From an uncultured Bacteroidales bacterium (lineage in GTDB: Bacteria; Bacteroidota; Bacteroidia; Bacteroidales; UBA932), in assembly GCA_934693135.1 (NCBI GenBank), contig CAKUVA010000006.1, forward strand, positions 13,725 to 77,724: a stretch of 64,000 nucleotides of DNA, written 5' to 3'. Every line of letters starts with the position of its first letter. Positions within the stretch are counted from its first letter, which is position 1. A program made the position numbers and the translations under genes. This document shows, piece by piece, positions 54,008-62,911 of this stretch. The notes under the pieces are model-generated. The model saw only the letters and a program-made list of their open reading frames with translations. It was not told the DNA's origin and did no database searches.

Positions 54008-55072
54008 CTAATTGCTATGATGATGTTTGTATAAGTCTTCAATATATGGTAGCTCGATTTCATAATCACTCACACCCAAAGCTCCAACAAATCCATTGCC
54101 TCCGTGAACATTTTCCGGATATGGGATGGATGGAACATAGTCTTCCCGGCCCTGCCACGAGTTGTCATACATCATGTTATTATAATACGAGTACATGTCT
54201 TTATCCATAGTATAAAGTCTGACAACAAGCGTACGCTTTTCGCTTACTCGTACGGTAGGAAGGAACGCGATTCCAAGGAAATCGTAAATCTGACGGAAGT
54301 CTCTGGACAGCAGCGTCATTTCATATTCTCCATTTTCAAACTCCTTGTCCGTAAACAAGTTATACTTATTTTCATAATAATCCACATCATCTTGATCATA
54401 ATTAGGGTTTGCACCAAAATGGTTTCCTGTGTAAAGAATCGGTTCTGCCCTATTGTCCACAGAGATATTGAGAATCCCTTTCCGCAGAAACTGAAGACCG
54501 ACAGAATCGTATTCATCCGGAGCAAGATATATTTGTGTGATGCTGTATCTTACAAACAGCTCAATCCTGTAATAATTCTGGATGTTCGGAACATCTCGTA
54601 ACTTGATTTTCAGTTTTGTCACTGTATGTTTTTTTCCGTTGCTGATTTTCAACATCGGAATCGTGTCAACTGATGTAATCTTCGCCGGTCTTGGAGCTAC
54701 ATTTTCTGCATAGGTAGCCAAGCCATCCCCAGTGACTTCTATCCGGACATTATCTCCCGAATCAAAACTAACACGAAACGGGATTTTCATGACGCCATCA
54801 TAATTATATCCTGGATATGCAGATGCAGGGACAAGAGAATCGGAAGATGCTATAAGTTCGTCATTGACATAACAGTCAAGATGGGCTTCTTTTATTCCTC
54901 GCACTCGGTCATGGAAGCTCTTGGCTATATACACCGCCTGATCCGGAACTCCTGCCAAAAGGGCAGCATTGACGGAAAGCTCGCATTCTCTCCCCGATTT
55001 CTTTATCTCGATTTCTTTTTCGCAAGAAGCCATCGCAAGCAGGCAAAGCATAATCATAAGGAATCGTCTCAT
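54008..55072 (-). CDS. DUF4249 outer-membrane lipoprotein
   Basis: 354 residues with a lipoprotein signal (IMLCLLAMASC, lipid Cys about 17) then EKEIEIKKSGRECELSVNA. DUF4249 proteins are encoded beside TonB-dependent receptors that carry an STN or carboxypeptidase-like N-terminal domain, and are thought to be surface partners, like SusD for SusC. It lies seven bases after the sigma-receptor fusion gene and three before fecR. Confidence 0.85.
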   Translation of the reverse strand: MRRFLMIMLCLLAMASCEKEIEIKKSGRECELSVNAALLAGVPDQAVYIAKSFHDRVRGIKEAHLDCYVNDELIASSDSLVPASAYPGYNYDGVMKIPFRVSFDSGDNVRIEVTGDGLATYAENVAPRPAKITSVDTIPMLKISNGKKHTVTKLKIKLRDVPNIQNYYRIELFVRYSITQIYLAPDEYDSVGLQFLRKGILNISVDNRAEPILYTGNHFGANPNYDQDDVDYYENKYNLFTDKEFENGEYEMTLLSRDFRQIYDFLGIAFLPTVRVSEKRTLVVRLYTMDKDMYSYYNNMMYDNSWQGREDYVPSIPYPENVHGGNGFVGALGVSDYEIELPYIEDLYKHHHSN

Positions 55073-55079
55073 ATTTCTT

Positions 55080-58000
55080 TCAAAAACGGTATGTATAACT
55101 GAATGACGGCATTACAATCAAGAATGACAATTGTGAGATACAGGCCGGGAAGTCTATGTGACCAATCGAGTAAAAACTTCGATCTTTCACATAAGTCCAA
55201 TCTGGGTTCAATGCACAATAAGCATTATACACACCTATTGTCCAAACTTGCTCCCCTCTCTTTTTCTTTCTCGTGAAATTCACTGACAGGTCCAAATGAT
55301 GAGTCGGCGGTAACTTATAGTTATTCCTACCACTTACATAATGTCCATAAGTATATTTTCCATCAGGTCCGACATAAGCCGTCTCGCGTTCTGGTACTGT
55401 CATATAATTTCCAGACATGAATGCCCATGCCGCTGAAGCATCTATCTTTTCGTTGAATTTCCAGACGAGCGCTATCTCTATATTATGACGTCTGTCATTG
55501 GCAAACGGATACCACTTTCCATTGTTTATGGCTTTATCTGGAAAAAGCCTTTCCGACTTGGACAATGTATATGAACATATTCCCCTGATCTTCCCAAGAG
55601 ATTTCTGTAAATATAGCTCCAGTCCATATGCTCGGCCATCTCCTATCGCGACATTTTCTTCCCAACTTTCGGATGTCGAGAGAGCCAGTTTCCCATCCTT
55701 AATTTCCAAGACATTATATAGTTTACGCCAATAGACCTCTGCCGAGAACTCACATCCTTTCAATCCGCTATAGGTAACTCCTGCGGTGTATATATCCGAT
55801 TTTACTGGAGCGATATTTCCAGTCACAGGCACCCAAAGGTCTGTTGGCAAGCTGAGATTTCCTGAAACAAGCTGATGAATATACTGTGACATCCTAGAAT
55901 ACGCCGCTTTCACGGCAAGGCCCCTTCCAACATCTGCCCTGACTGAAAATCTTGGTTCGAGGCCTGCATATGTGTGACCATCAACATAAAACAAACTCAT
56001 GCGGATGCCAGGAATCATATGTAACCAATCTTTGACGGCAATGTCATCTTCCATATATGCTGCTATTTCTTCTCCGCTGATTTTTCTTCCGACATGAGGA
56101 GCAAATCTTTCTTCTCTGTTTCCGTAAATAATTTCATTTGTCACAGTGCACATGTCTTCTGGTGCATATCCATGATGTACAGATAGCCCACCGAATTTTA
56201 TTAGATGAGAAGAGGATGGGGTATAATCGAAATCCACACTAATGCCGATATCATTGATTTTAGAGACATTGCGAAAATTTATAGTCTTACCTGACATTGC
56301 GGCACTTTCGTTTTCGTTTGGAAATTCACTCACACAAGATTTAGTGTTTACTTTGTAGCCGTTCATAAAGACCCTCATATCCAAGAACAGCCTGCCGTTG
56401 AAAATATGGTTCCATCCTAAAGAAAAAATCGTATTTCCCCAATGCGTATTATAGTCATAATTTGTAACGATCTGTTCCTCATTTTTACTTGCAGGCGTTT
56501 CCCTGTAATCCGTACGCATGTAGTCTTTCCCATGATAAGCATTGAGAATCAGACGATTCATATCATTTATTTTCCAAGATAGCTTCAAGTTTAAATCATA
56601 GAAAGCATAATTTCCTCCTGTCTTGACCCATTTGAGAATAGGATTTACGAAAAGAGTATGCATTCCTCTCGCACTTATGGAGTAAGTTATATCATTCTTC
56701 CCTACTGGTCCGTCCAAATGTAGCTTGTCTGAAATCAGGCCAACACTCACGTTTCCAGATATTCTTGATGAATTGCCGTCATTGGTCCGGACATCAACTA
56801 TGCTGGAGGCTCTTCCTCCATATCTCGCTGGGAAAGAACCTTTATAGACAGATATCTTCTTAATAGTTTCCGGTGTAAATATAGAAAGAGCTCCGAAGAG
56901 GTGAGATACATTATATACAGGTATCCCGTCCAAAAGAACCAGATTCTCATCCGAATTACCGCCACGGACATACATGTTTGATAGAAAGGTCGTTCCTCTT
57001 TGGATTCCAGGCAACATTTGAAGCGACTTGAGGACATCTGGTTCTCCGAAAAGAGCCGGAGCATCATGCAAAAGTTTGTCAGGGACCTCGACCGAGCCAA
57101 CATAAGTAGAGTTGAATCCTGCATTCTTCCTTGCTGACACTACCGAACTGACCAATGTCATTGCCTGGGTCAATGCGACATTCAGTGTCGTGTCTCGGTC
57201 TAACAGAACAGACTTGGTGTAGGGGGCGCAACCAATATATGAATAAGTCATGGTATGCACACCTTTTGGAAGAGTAAGCGAGTAAAAACCGTAATTATTC
57301 GTGACACTACCTCTCTCTCCGGCCGAGACCTCCGCGGCTATCAGAGTTTCTCCAGTGGAAGAATCCGTAACATAACCGCTAACTGTGCACGATTCTATAA
57401 CTATCGGTTTTTCATCATCGACATTCAATATGATTGCATGCATCTTGTCATTTATGCTCCATCTCACCGGCAGTCCACCAAAGAGTTCATTCAAAGAGTT
57501 CGTCAACGGCTTACCATCCAGTTCGATTTTTCGATTCACTCCGGTCATTACCTTCTTCACGGAGGACTCGTAGATAAAACTATATCCATATCTAGCTTCG
57601 ATGCTTTTCATCGAAGATTTCATGGAATAGTTCTGTCCGTATGTCATCAACGGGGACAGCATCATGAGTATGGTCATGATGACTTGTATGACAGGCTTTG
57701 CTTTTCGCAATTCTTTCATTGCCAGAGCTATATGATTCCTTACCGTCAATACCGACACGCTAAGTTCTTCGGCAATAGCCTTATAAGACATACCGTCCCT
57801 TTTGTTCATAAGCAGTATTCTTCTGCGTTTTTCCGGCAATTTGCTGATAGTTGTCCATAGTGCAGCTTCATCGAAAGATCTTTCCTGAGCATCTTCATCT
57901 GCAATCAAGCTTTCAGTATCTTCTGGCTGAAGTCTAGATGAGGATGTCTTCCTCAACCAATCTATGCTTCTGTTCTTCACTATGACATACATGACAGATT

Positions 58001-58175
58001 TTACGGATCCTCCGTTATGGATATTGTCCGAATACGAATATTTGCTCCAAAACATCATGAAACTATCCTGCACTATGTCTTCAGCTACTGATGCATCGGA
58101 AACATAATGCAGGGCATACAGGCATAATGGCCTGAAATAATCTTCATATAGTTTCTTGAATTCGCTTTCTGTCAT
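55080..58175 (-). CDS. ECF sigma factor fused to STN/TonB-dependent receptor
   Basis: One unbroken frame of 1031 codons. Residues 1-158 are a complete ECF sigma factor: region 2 (FRPLCLYALHYVSD; AEDIVQDSFMMFWSK) and region 4 (ISKLPEKRRRILLMNKRDGM; SYKAIAEELSVSVLTVRNHI). Residues 153-181 (MKELRKAKPVIQVI, then MTILMMLSPLMTYGQ) form a signal-like segment with basic n-region, hydrophobic core and a polar end before Gln. Then an STN domain (about 183-255), a carboxypeptidase-like domain (264-345; GYVTDSSTGETLIAAEVSAG), a plug (about 370-470; LQMLPGIQRGTTFLSNMYVR) and a barrel ending in an aromatic residue (SYTYRF). In-frame ATGs at residues 153 and 167 could start the receptor alone. Neighbours are DUF4249 and FecR. 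Confidence 0.9.
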   Translation of the reverse strand: MTESEFKKLYEDYFRPLCLYALHYVSDASVAEDIVQDSFMMFWSKYSYSDNIHNGGSVKSVMYVIVKNRSIDWLRKTSSSRLQPEDTESLIADEDAQERSFDEAALWTTISKLPEKRRRILLMNKRDGMSYKAIAEELSVSVLTVRNHIALAMKELRKAKPVIQVIMTILMMLSPLMTYGQNYSMKSSMKSIEARYGYSFIYESSVKKVMTGVNRKIELDGKPLTNSLNELFGGLPVRWSINDKMHAIILNVDDEKPIVIESCTVSGYVTDSSTGETLIAAEVSAGERGSVTNNYGFYSLTLPKGVHTMTYSYIGCAPYTKSVLLDRDTTLNVALTQAMTLVSSVVSARKNAGFNSTYVGSVEVPDKLLHDAPALFGEPDVLKSLQMLPGIQRGTTFLSNMYVRGGNSDENLVLLDGIPVYNVSHLFGALSIFTPETIKKISVYKGSFPARYGGRASSIVDVRTNDGNSSRISGNVSVGLISDKLHLDGPVGKNDITYSISARGMHTLFVNPILKWVKTGGNYAFYDLNLKLSWKINDMNRLILNAYHGKDYMRTDYRETPASKNEEQIVTNYDYNTHWGNTIFSLGWNHIFNGRLFLDMRVFMNGYKVNTKSCVSEFPNENESAAMSGKTINFRNVSKINDIGISVDFDYTPSSSHLIKFGGLSVHHGYAPEDMCTVTNEIIYGNREERFAPHVGRKISGEEIAAYMEDDIAVKDWLHMIPGIRMSLFYVDGHTYAGLEPRFSVRADVGRGLAVKAAYSRMSQYIHQLVSGNLSLPTDLWVPVTGNIAPVKSDIYTAGVTYSGLKGCEFSAEVYWRKLYNVLEIKDGKLALSTSESWEENVAIGDGRAYGLELYLQKSLGKIRGICSYTLSKSERLFPDKAINNGKWYPFANDRRHNIEIALVWKFNEKIDASAAWAFMSGNYMTVPERETAYVGPDGKYTYGHYVSGRNNYKLPPTHHLDLSVNFTRKKKRGEQVWTIGVYNAYCALNPDWTYVKDRSFYSIGHIDFPACISQLSFLIVMPSFSYTYRF

Positions 58176-58183
58176 GCAAGAAA

Positions 58184-58765
58184 CTATTTTCTTTCAAAAA
58201 TAAACACGACAGGACCGGAAACGAAACCATTACGCAAAAAATCATAGAACGTAGCCTCTGCATAATATTTGGCCTGTCCTGACTTGAATTCCATGTTCTG
58301 CGGATCATAGCAGGACAGCGGATCATATTCGGCTTTTACTCCTGACGGCAAATAGTAATGAACATCATTGCTTTCGTCAAATTCATATACAATTTCAGTA
58401 TCTGCATAGCCTATCTGAGCCCAGTTCTTTTCAGCAGGCTCATCGGATAAGAATCCACATTGTACCGGGATCCTGGCCAGAAAAGTATTGACATCAGAGT
58501 ACTCATCAGGGACACTCACTATTTTAGAACTCTGCAAATAATACATATTCTGGTCAAGGGCTTCAAACTCCGACATGATATCCGACGAGCTTATCCCATC
58601 CCCGTCAAGATCAAGTTTTTCAAGGCCACCCCATTCAATTTCAGTGAGGAAAAAAGTTCCGGCATAGTCTTTAATCCTCTTCTTGAAAGGTTCAGAATAA
58701 TCTGTACGATAGCACGACATAGCCACAGCCATCAACATAATAAATTCCGCTATTCGTTTCATCAT
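58184..58765 (-). CDS. Lipoprotein with calcium-loop-like motif
   Basis: 193 residues, lipoprotein signal (FIMLMAVAMSC, lipid Cys about 18). It contains LDLDGDGISSSDIMSEF near 52, a DxDxDG loop like those of EF-hand or dockerin calcium sites. The remainder is beta-rich with aromatic residues. No family recognised. It overlaps the upstream lipoprotein gene by four bases and ends eight bases before the sigma-receptor gene, so it belongs to the same operon and may be a surface part of that system. Confidence 0.65.
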   Translation of the reverse strand: MMKRIAEFIMLMAVAMSCYRTDYSEPFKKRIKDYAGTFFLTEIEWGGLEKLDLDGDGISSSDIMSEFEALDQNMYYLQSSKIVSVPDEYSDVNTFLARIPVQCGFLSDEPAEKNWAQIGYADTEIVYEFDESNDVHYYLPSGVKAEYDPLSCYDPQNMEFKSGQAKYYAEATFYDFLRNGFVSGPVVFIFERK

Positions 58766-60417
58766 CTGCTTCTGTCTATAGGCAACAAAGTTACGAAAAC
58801 ATTTCCTATCTGGGTTGACTGTACATTATAACCGGATATGGTCTTTCCATCAATAATCTTTGTTGCTGGAGAATCAATAATCTTATCATCATATGAAATC
58901 ATACCCGTACCAAGAGGATCGCTTCCGGAAGTTCTTTTAACCGTTATCGTATACGATTTTGTTGTTTCCGCTGAATTCCCACCTGAAACTCCAAACGATG
59001 TCTTCACATTCACACCATCATAAGTACCTTCTGCTGAAGCATCTGCCTTCCAATTAAAATTATGTGAGAACTTACAGTTCACCGATTTCGTCTCTACTGT
59101 TTCTTCGCCCTCATCCCATTCTTCAACATTGACAACAAGGCTATTGGCATCATTTGATATATTCCATGAAGGCAATTTGATATTTTCCAAATAAACCCAC
59201 TTAGGATTTAAATCTTCAGGAAGAAATTTATAAATATATTCTCCAGATGCAACAGCTGTCTGTTTCTTGTATTTTTTTCTAACACACTTCAAGTCATATA
59301 ATTCTTTAGGTGACACTGACCAAGGTAACTCCATAGAAGGTCCGATAGTCTCTCCTTTATCAGATATTATATAAAAACTGAAACGGAATTCAAATGAGCC
59401 TTCACTCCAAATCTTATCTTCAATATCTTTTTCAAATTCCTTGTAATGACTTTTATTATGTTTCTTTTCTTCGTCATGCAATTTCGGATCATTTTGAATT
59501 GTACCTAAATCATATTGGTCAGACATTGTTCTATAAGCATTTGGTGTCACGCGAAAACGATAGAACCGTTCACAGATATGCCCTTTAAGAACACCTGCAT
59601 TAGTATTCTGATGATTCATGCCATAATAGACATAATCTCTCTGACAAGCCGATTCGATAGGATATGTTTTGAATTCATTATAAGCGGCTATTAATTCTGG
59701 ATATATATCTTTTTCAGGAACAAAATCATCAAGCGTTTCATATGGCAAATCTATGGTTGTTTCTGTCCATTTTCTTCCGCGAGACATATCTTCGTCTCTT
59801 CCATCAAAGGCTGAAGAAGCAAATTCAATATATGGTTCCTCGCCCTTTGTAGTTGGTGAGACATACTTTATTCGCTCATTATCTTTGACAATCAGTGTAG
59901 GAGATCCCAATACTTCCCCCTTATCCAATTTAAAAGCAACGTGTCCATCAAGAAAAACGGTCTTTCTTTCCCAATCTTGAGCATACCCAACATAAACCTT
60001 ATCATCTGTCGTATCCCAACTTTTTGCACTGAAATCACTCAACCAACTCCAATCTGGGACTAAAATCGTAAGCTTGGGAACAGCTCGTTCAATTTGGACC
60101 AATCTCTGTTCTGTTGTATATTTCAATAAATGTTCTCTAAAAGTTTTTCCACCTTTCAAATAAATATATTTTACTTTCGGGTAAAAAACGTCATAGTCTT
60201 TATCAAATTTCCGCAGGGCCTCATCTTTTATAAAAACTCGTAGTTCTTCATCTTCTGTCGCCGCTTCTGATAAGATTTGCGCGAACATTCTAAATGCTGT
60301 AGAATCAGCTATCGTCTCCACCACTGGGCCGTCAGCTTTTTCAACATCCTTCATACAGGAGCTTGCAACTATCGTCAAAATTGATGCAACAATTGCAGTT
60401 AAATTCAATCTCATCAC
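58762..60417 (-). CDS. Large lipoprotein, function unknown, first gene of the sigma-receptor operon
   Basis: 551 residues with a lipoprotein signal (ASILTIVASSC, lipid Cys about 21). A helical region (about 40-100) contains EILSEAATEDEELRVFIKDE-like sequence ('AQILSEAATEDEELRVFIKD'). The central part is rich in charged residues, and the C-terminal part is beta-rich with Ser/Thr/Gly (FGVSGGNSAETTKSYTITVK). No family recognised. Overlaps the next gene by four bases. Position suggests a surface or secreted partner of the receptor, but this is inference. Confidence 0.65.
   Translation of the reverse strand: MMRLNLTAIVASILTIVASSCMKDVEKADGPVVETIADSTAFRMFAQILSEAATEDEELRVFIKDEALRKFDKDYDVFYPKVKYIYLKGGKTFREHLLKYTTEQRLVQIERAVPKLTILVPDWSWLSDFSAKSWDTTDDKVYVGYAQDWERKTVFLDGHVAFKLDKGEVLGSPTLIVKDNERIKYVSPTTKGEEPYIEFASSAFDGRDEDMSRGRKWTETTIDLPYETLDDFVPEKDIYPELIAAYNEFKTYPIESACQRDYVYYGMNHQNTNAGVLKGHICERFYRFRVTPNAYRTMSDQYDLGTIQNDPKLHDEEKKHNKSHYKEFEKDIEDKIWSEGSFEFRFSFYIISDKGETIGPSMELPWSVSPKELYDLKCVRKKYKKQTAVASGEYIYKFLPEDLNPKWVYLENIKLPSWNISNDANSLVVNVEEWDEGEETVETKSVNCKFSHNFNWKADASAEGTYDGVNVKTSFGVSGGNSAETTKSYTITVKRTSGSDPLGTGMISYDDKIIDSPATKIIDGKTISGYNVQSTQIGNVFVTLLPIDRSR
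60319..60339 (-). repeat. 21-base exact repeat, copy in the first lipoprotein gene
   Basis: Identical to 53303-53323, same strand and frame; encodes KADGPVV close after the lipid Cys. Confidence 0.9.
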
Positions 60418-60505
60418 TTATATTATTTTCGATATATTGTAATATACGTAGAGAGATTCAAAATGTACCAATGCTTTTTGAGATTTTTTTGAATTCATTC
60501 TTCGG

Positions 60506-60580
60506 CCCACCTGACGGAGTTAAATATAATTATTTCCTTATCACACAATATGTTACATAGAATAGCATGCGTCAGGTGGG
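60506..60580. promoter_or_regulatory. Inverted repeat upstream of the sigma-receptor operon
   Basis: Eleven-base perfect arms (CCCACCTGACG at 60506-60516, CGTCAGGTGGG at 60570-60580) enclose 53 AT-rich bases. On the minus strand the enclosed part holds a 12-codon frame (MLFYVTYCVIRK). It lies about 90 bases upstream of the first operon gene. It may be an operator, a leader hairpin or a tiny mobile remnant. No exact TAnnTTTG box was found for this operon, which fits use of an alternative sigma factor. Confidence 0.5.
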
Positions 60581-60675
60581 TTGAAAACTAACATGAGTAT
60601 AATGTAATGCAATGAGAGCGTAGCATGGACACTGAAAATGTAATATCCATAGATAAAGTAGAGGCAACATAGTCA

Positions 60676-62859
60676 CTATGCGTAACTATGCATACCTCCG
60701 AGAATAAAGTTCACACCAAAGTATGTCACAAGAACAGACAAGAATGCCAAAACACAGTACCAATGAAAGAATTTTGCCTTCCTAAAGCAACCAAGTGTAG
60801 ACGAATGAAGCGGTGCCACATAAACTAACAACGTTATCAGAGCCCAAACTTCCTTCGGGTCCCATGTCCAATAATGCCCCCATGACACATTAGCCCAAAC
60901 GGCACCGATAAATATGCCAATCGTCAGAAGTGCAACAGCGGGATAAATCAAGAAATTCGATAATGTCGCTACGGATTCAGATCCACGGATATCATCTTTA
61001 CTATATAGGACAATGCCTTGAATACCAAGTAAGAACACAATAGCAAATAACGCATAGGCGAACATTATAACCATGACATGCACTGACAACAGAGGAGACT
61101 GCAGGACTGGCATCAATGGCGTTATCTGCGGATTGCCACCACCTATCATAGCCACCAGAAGAGCAAAGGATGCCAACAAAGGGCCAAAGCCAGGAATCAT
61201 AGAAAAGCGCTTGCTACTGAGCAATGTAACCACAAGTACAGCCCATGACAAAAATTGCATCGTCTCAAATCCGTTGGAAAGAGGAAGGTGTCCAGAAACC
61301 ATCCATCTAAGTGCCAAAAGAATTGTGGTGTGCAAAAGCATGACAGCAAGCAAAATATAACTCAGATACGGAACGCCATGACCAGAAGATGTCGAACAGA
61401 ATATAGCCAGAAGCAATGCCAATGTAAGATAAAGCATCACAGGCCAACGAAGTCCATTCAGTTTTCCATAGAAAATTTCACAACTAATATGGTGTTCAGA
61501 CGGAATGGCTGAGCCTGCACGCAGACGCTGATATTCACGTATTTTTTCTAATACTACAACAGCTCCAACATTGTCCCCCTCTGCAATCTTCTCATTGACA
61601 TAATCCATAGATTTCCTGACAAATATCCACTCGTCATTCGGTAATTCGACCTTGGCATTTCGTTCACCAGGTGACAGCCAAATTACTTGATTTTCATTGG
61701 AATAAGGAAACATTTTCAACATTTCCCCATTATAGAACATACGGATTACATTGAACTTCTCATCAGCATCGCGCAAATGATGGATAGTCTCCTTATCGCC
61801 ACTACGATATGCATCCTCCAACGGCTTCGCCAACTTATACGCATTGTACTTATCCCAAAAGTCATTAAACGAAGCCCATTGGCCACTGATACCCAAGATA
61901 TCACGAGCAGCCTTATCCTTTATGCGTATCATCGGGACATCCTCCCACGATGCGAAATCGAAGGTCCATCCGGCGAAGATTTCTGATGAGCTGTAGCCGT
62001 TCCACTCGGATTTTCCGGAAAGCTTGGTGACGAAGGCATCGGCTACTGTGGCGACTGGGCATATACGGCCGTCATATAGCACACATACCCGACTAAGTCC
62101 CTCAACCACGCGACCGTCAATGCGAGGAAGTTCCTCCGCCGAGACTGCCTGTCCGGACAATGCGAATGCCACCAATGCCAACGTCACTGCCGATGCCTTC
62201 CGATAAAGTTCTCTAATATGAGTCTGCCGACTAAAGAACAATGAAATCAATGATATCAGCAGTAGAATATATCCAGTATAAGTCAATGTTATTCCATATG
62301 GATCATGCAAAACTGCAAGGTCCGTCCCATCCATATCGCTATCATATCCAGCCTGCACGAAGCGATAGCCATAATATCTCCCTATATTGTTCATCGAAAT
62401 ATCCATAGGCAAGCCATCAGTAACAACATGTGACACATAATCCATTGGAGAATCTGTCCCCGGGTAATATTCCACACAAAAATTCTCCAAAACCATATCA
62501 AAACCAAGAGGTGATAATGTGCTATCAGCATTAACAAATGAATTGACACGTTCACCTTGGCGAAGGTGAATAGTCCCACTCTCCGATGTTAAAAACGTCG
62601 TCATGGCGCCTGCAAGTATCACTAGAAAGGATATATGCAGCATAAAAACTATAAACCGTCTATAAAGTTTAGTCCGAAGAATATAGACTATACTTGTCAA
62701 TGCCAATGCCGCCCAAAGAGTGACAAACCACCATGAACCATATATATGTCCGTGCACAAACGCAGTTCCACGGACATTTTCGATAAATGTAGAGGCTGCC
62801 ATCACCAAAACGAGGATAGCAGCCAGTACAATAACAATATTCTTTAGAATTTTCATCAA
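60676..62859 (-). CDS. ccsBA: ResB-CcsA fused cytochrome c haem-ligation protein
   Basis: System II cytochrome c maturation: carries haem across the inner membrane and attaches it to CxxCH motifs. 727 residues. The N-terminal ResB-like half has membrane helices near 10-30, 45-60 and 70-90 and a periplasmic domain; the C-terminal CcsA half has six or more helices and the haem-handling WGHYWTWDPKEVW motif near 665, plus conserved His. The fusion is normal in Bacteroidota. It follows a c-type cytochrome gene, a likely client. Confidence 0.92.
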   Translation of the reverse strand: MMKILKNIVIVLAAILVLVMAASTFIENVRGTAFVHGHIYGSWWFVTLWAALALTSIVYILRTKLYRRFIVFMLHISFLVILAGAMTTFLTSESGTIHLRQGERVNSFVNADSTLSPLGFDMVLENFCVEYYPGTDSPMDYVSHVVTDGLPMDISMNNIGRYYGYRFVQAGYDSDMDGTDLAVLHDPYGITLTYTGYILLLISLISLFFSRQTHIRELYRKASAVTLALVAFALSGQAVSAEELPRIDGRVVEGLSRVCVLYDGRICPVATVADAFVTKLSGKSEWNGYSSSEIFAGWTFDFASWEDVPMIRIKDKAARDILGISGQWASFNDFWDKYNAYKLAKPLEDAYRSGDKETIHHLRDADEKFNVIRMFYNGEMLKMFPYSNENQVIWLSPGERNAKVELPNDEWIFVRKSMDYVNEKIAEGDNVGAVVVLEKIREYQRLRAGSAIPSEHHISCEIFYGKLNGLRWPVMLYLTLALLLAIFCSTSSGHGVPYLSYILLAVMLLHTTILLALRWMVSGHLPLSNGFETMQFLSWAVLVVTLLSSKRFSMIPGFGPLLASFALLVAMIGGGNPQITPLMPVLQSPLLSVHVMVIMFAYALFAIVFLLGIQGIVLYSKDDIRGSESVATLSNFLIYPAVALLTIGIFIGAVWANVSWGHYWTWDPKEVWALITLLVYVAPLHSSTLGCFRKAKFFHWYCVLAFLSVLVTYFGVNFILGGMHSYA

Positions 62860-62877
62860 ATAACTTCGATTTTTCGC

Positions 62878-62905
62878 TTAGAAAGTGTTTATAAACACCT
62901 TCTAA
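62878..62905. promoter_or_regulatory. Palindrome between the cytochrome and ccsBA genes
   Basis: A 28-base dyad centred on the perfect GTGTTTATAAACAC, with one mismatch outside it (TTAGAA/TTCTAA outer arms). It could be a regulator site or an RNA hairpin limiting read-through into ccsBA. No U-run. Confidence 0.5.
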
Positions 62906-62911
62906 AATCGC

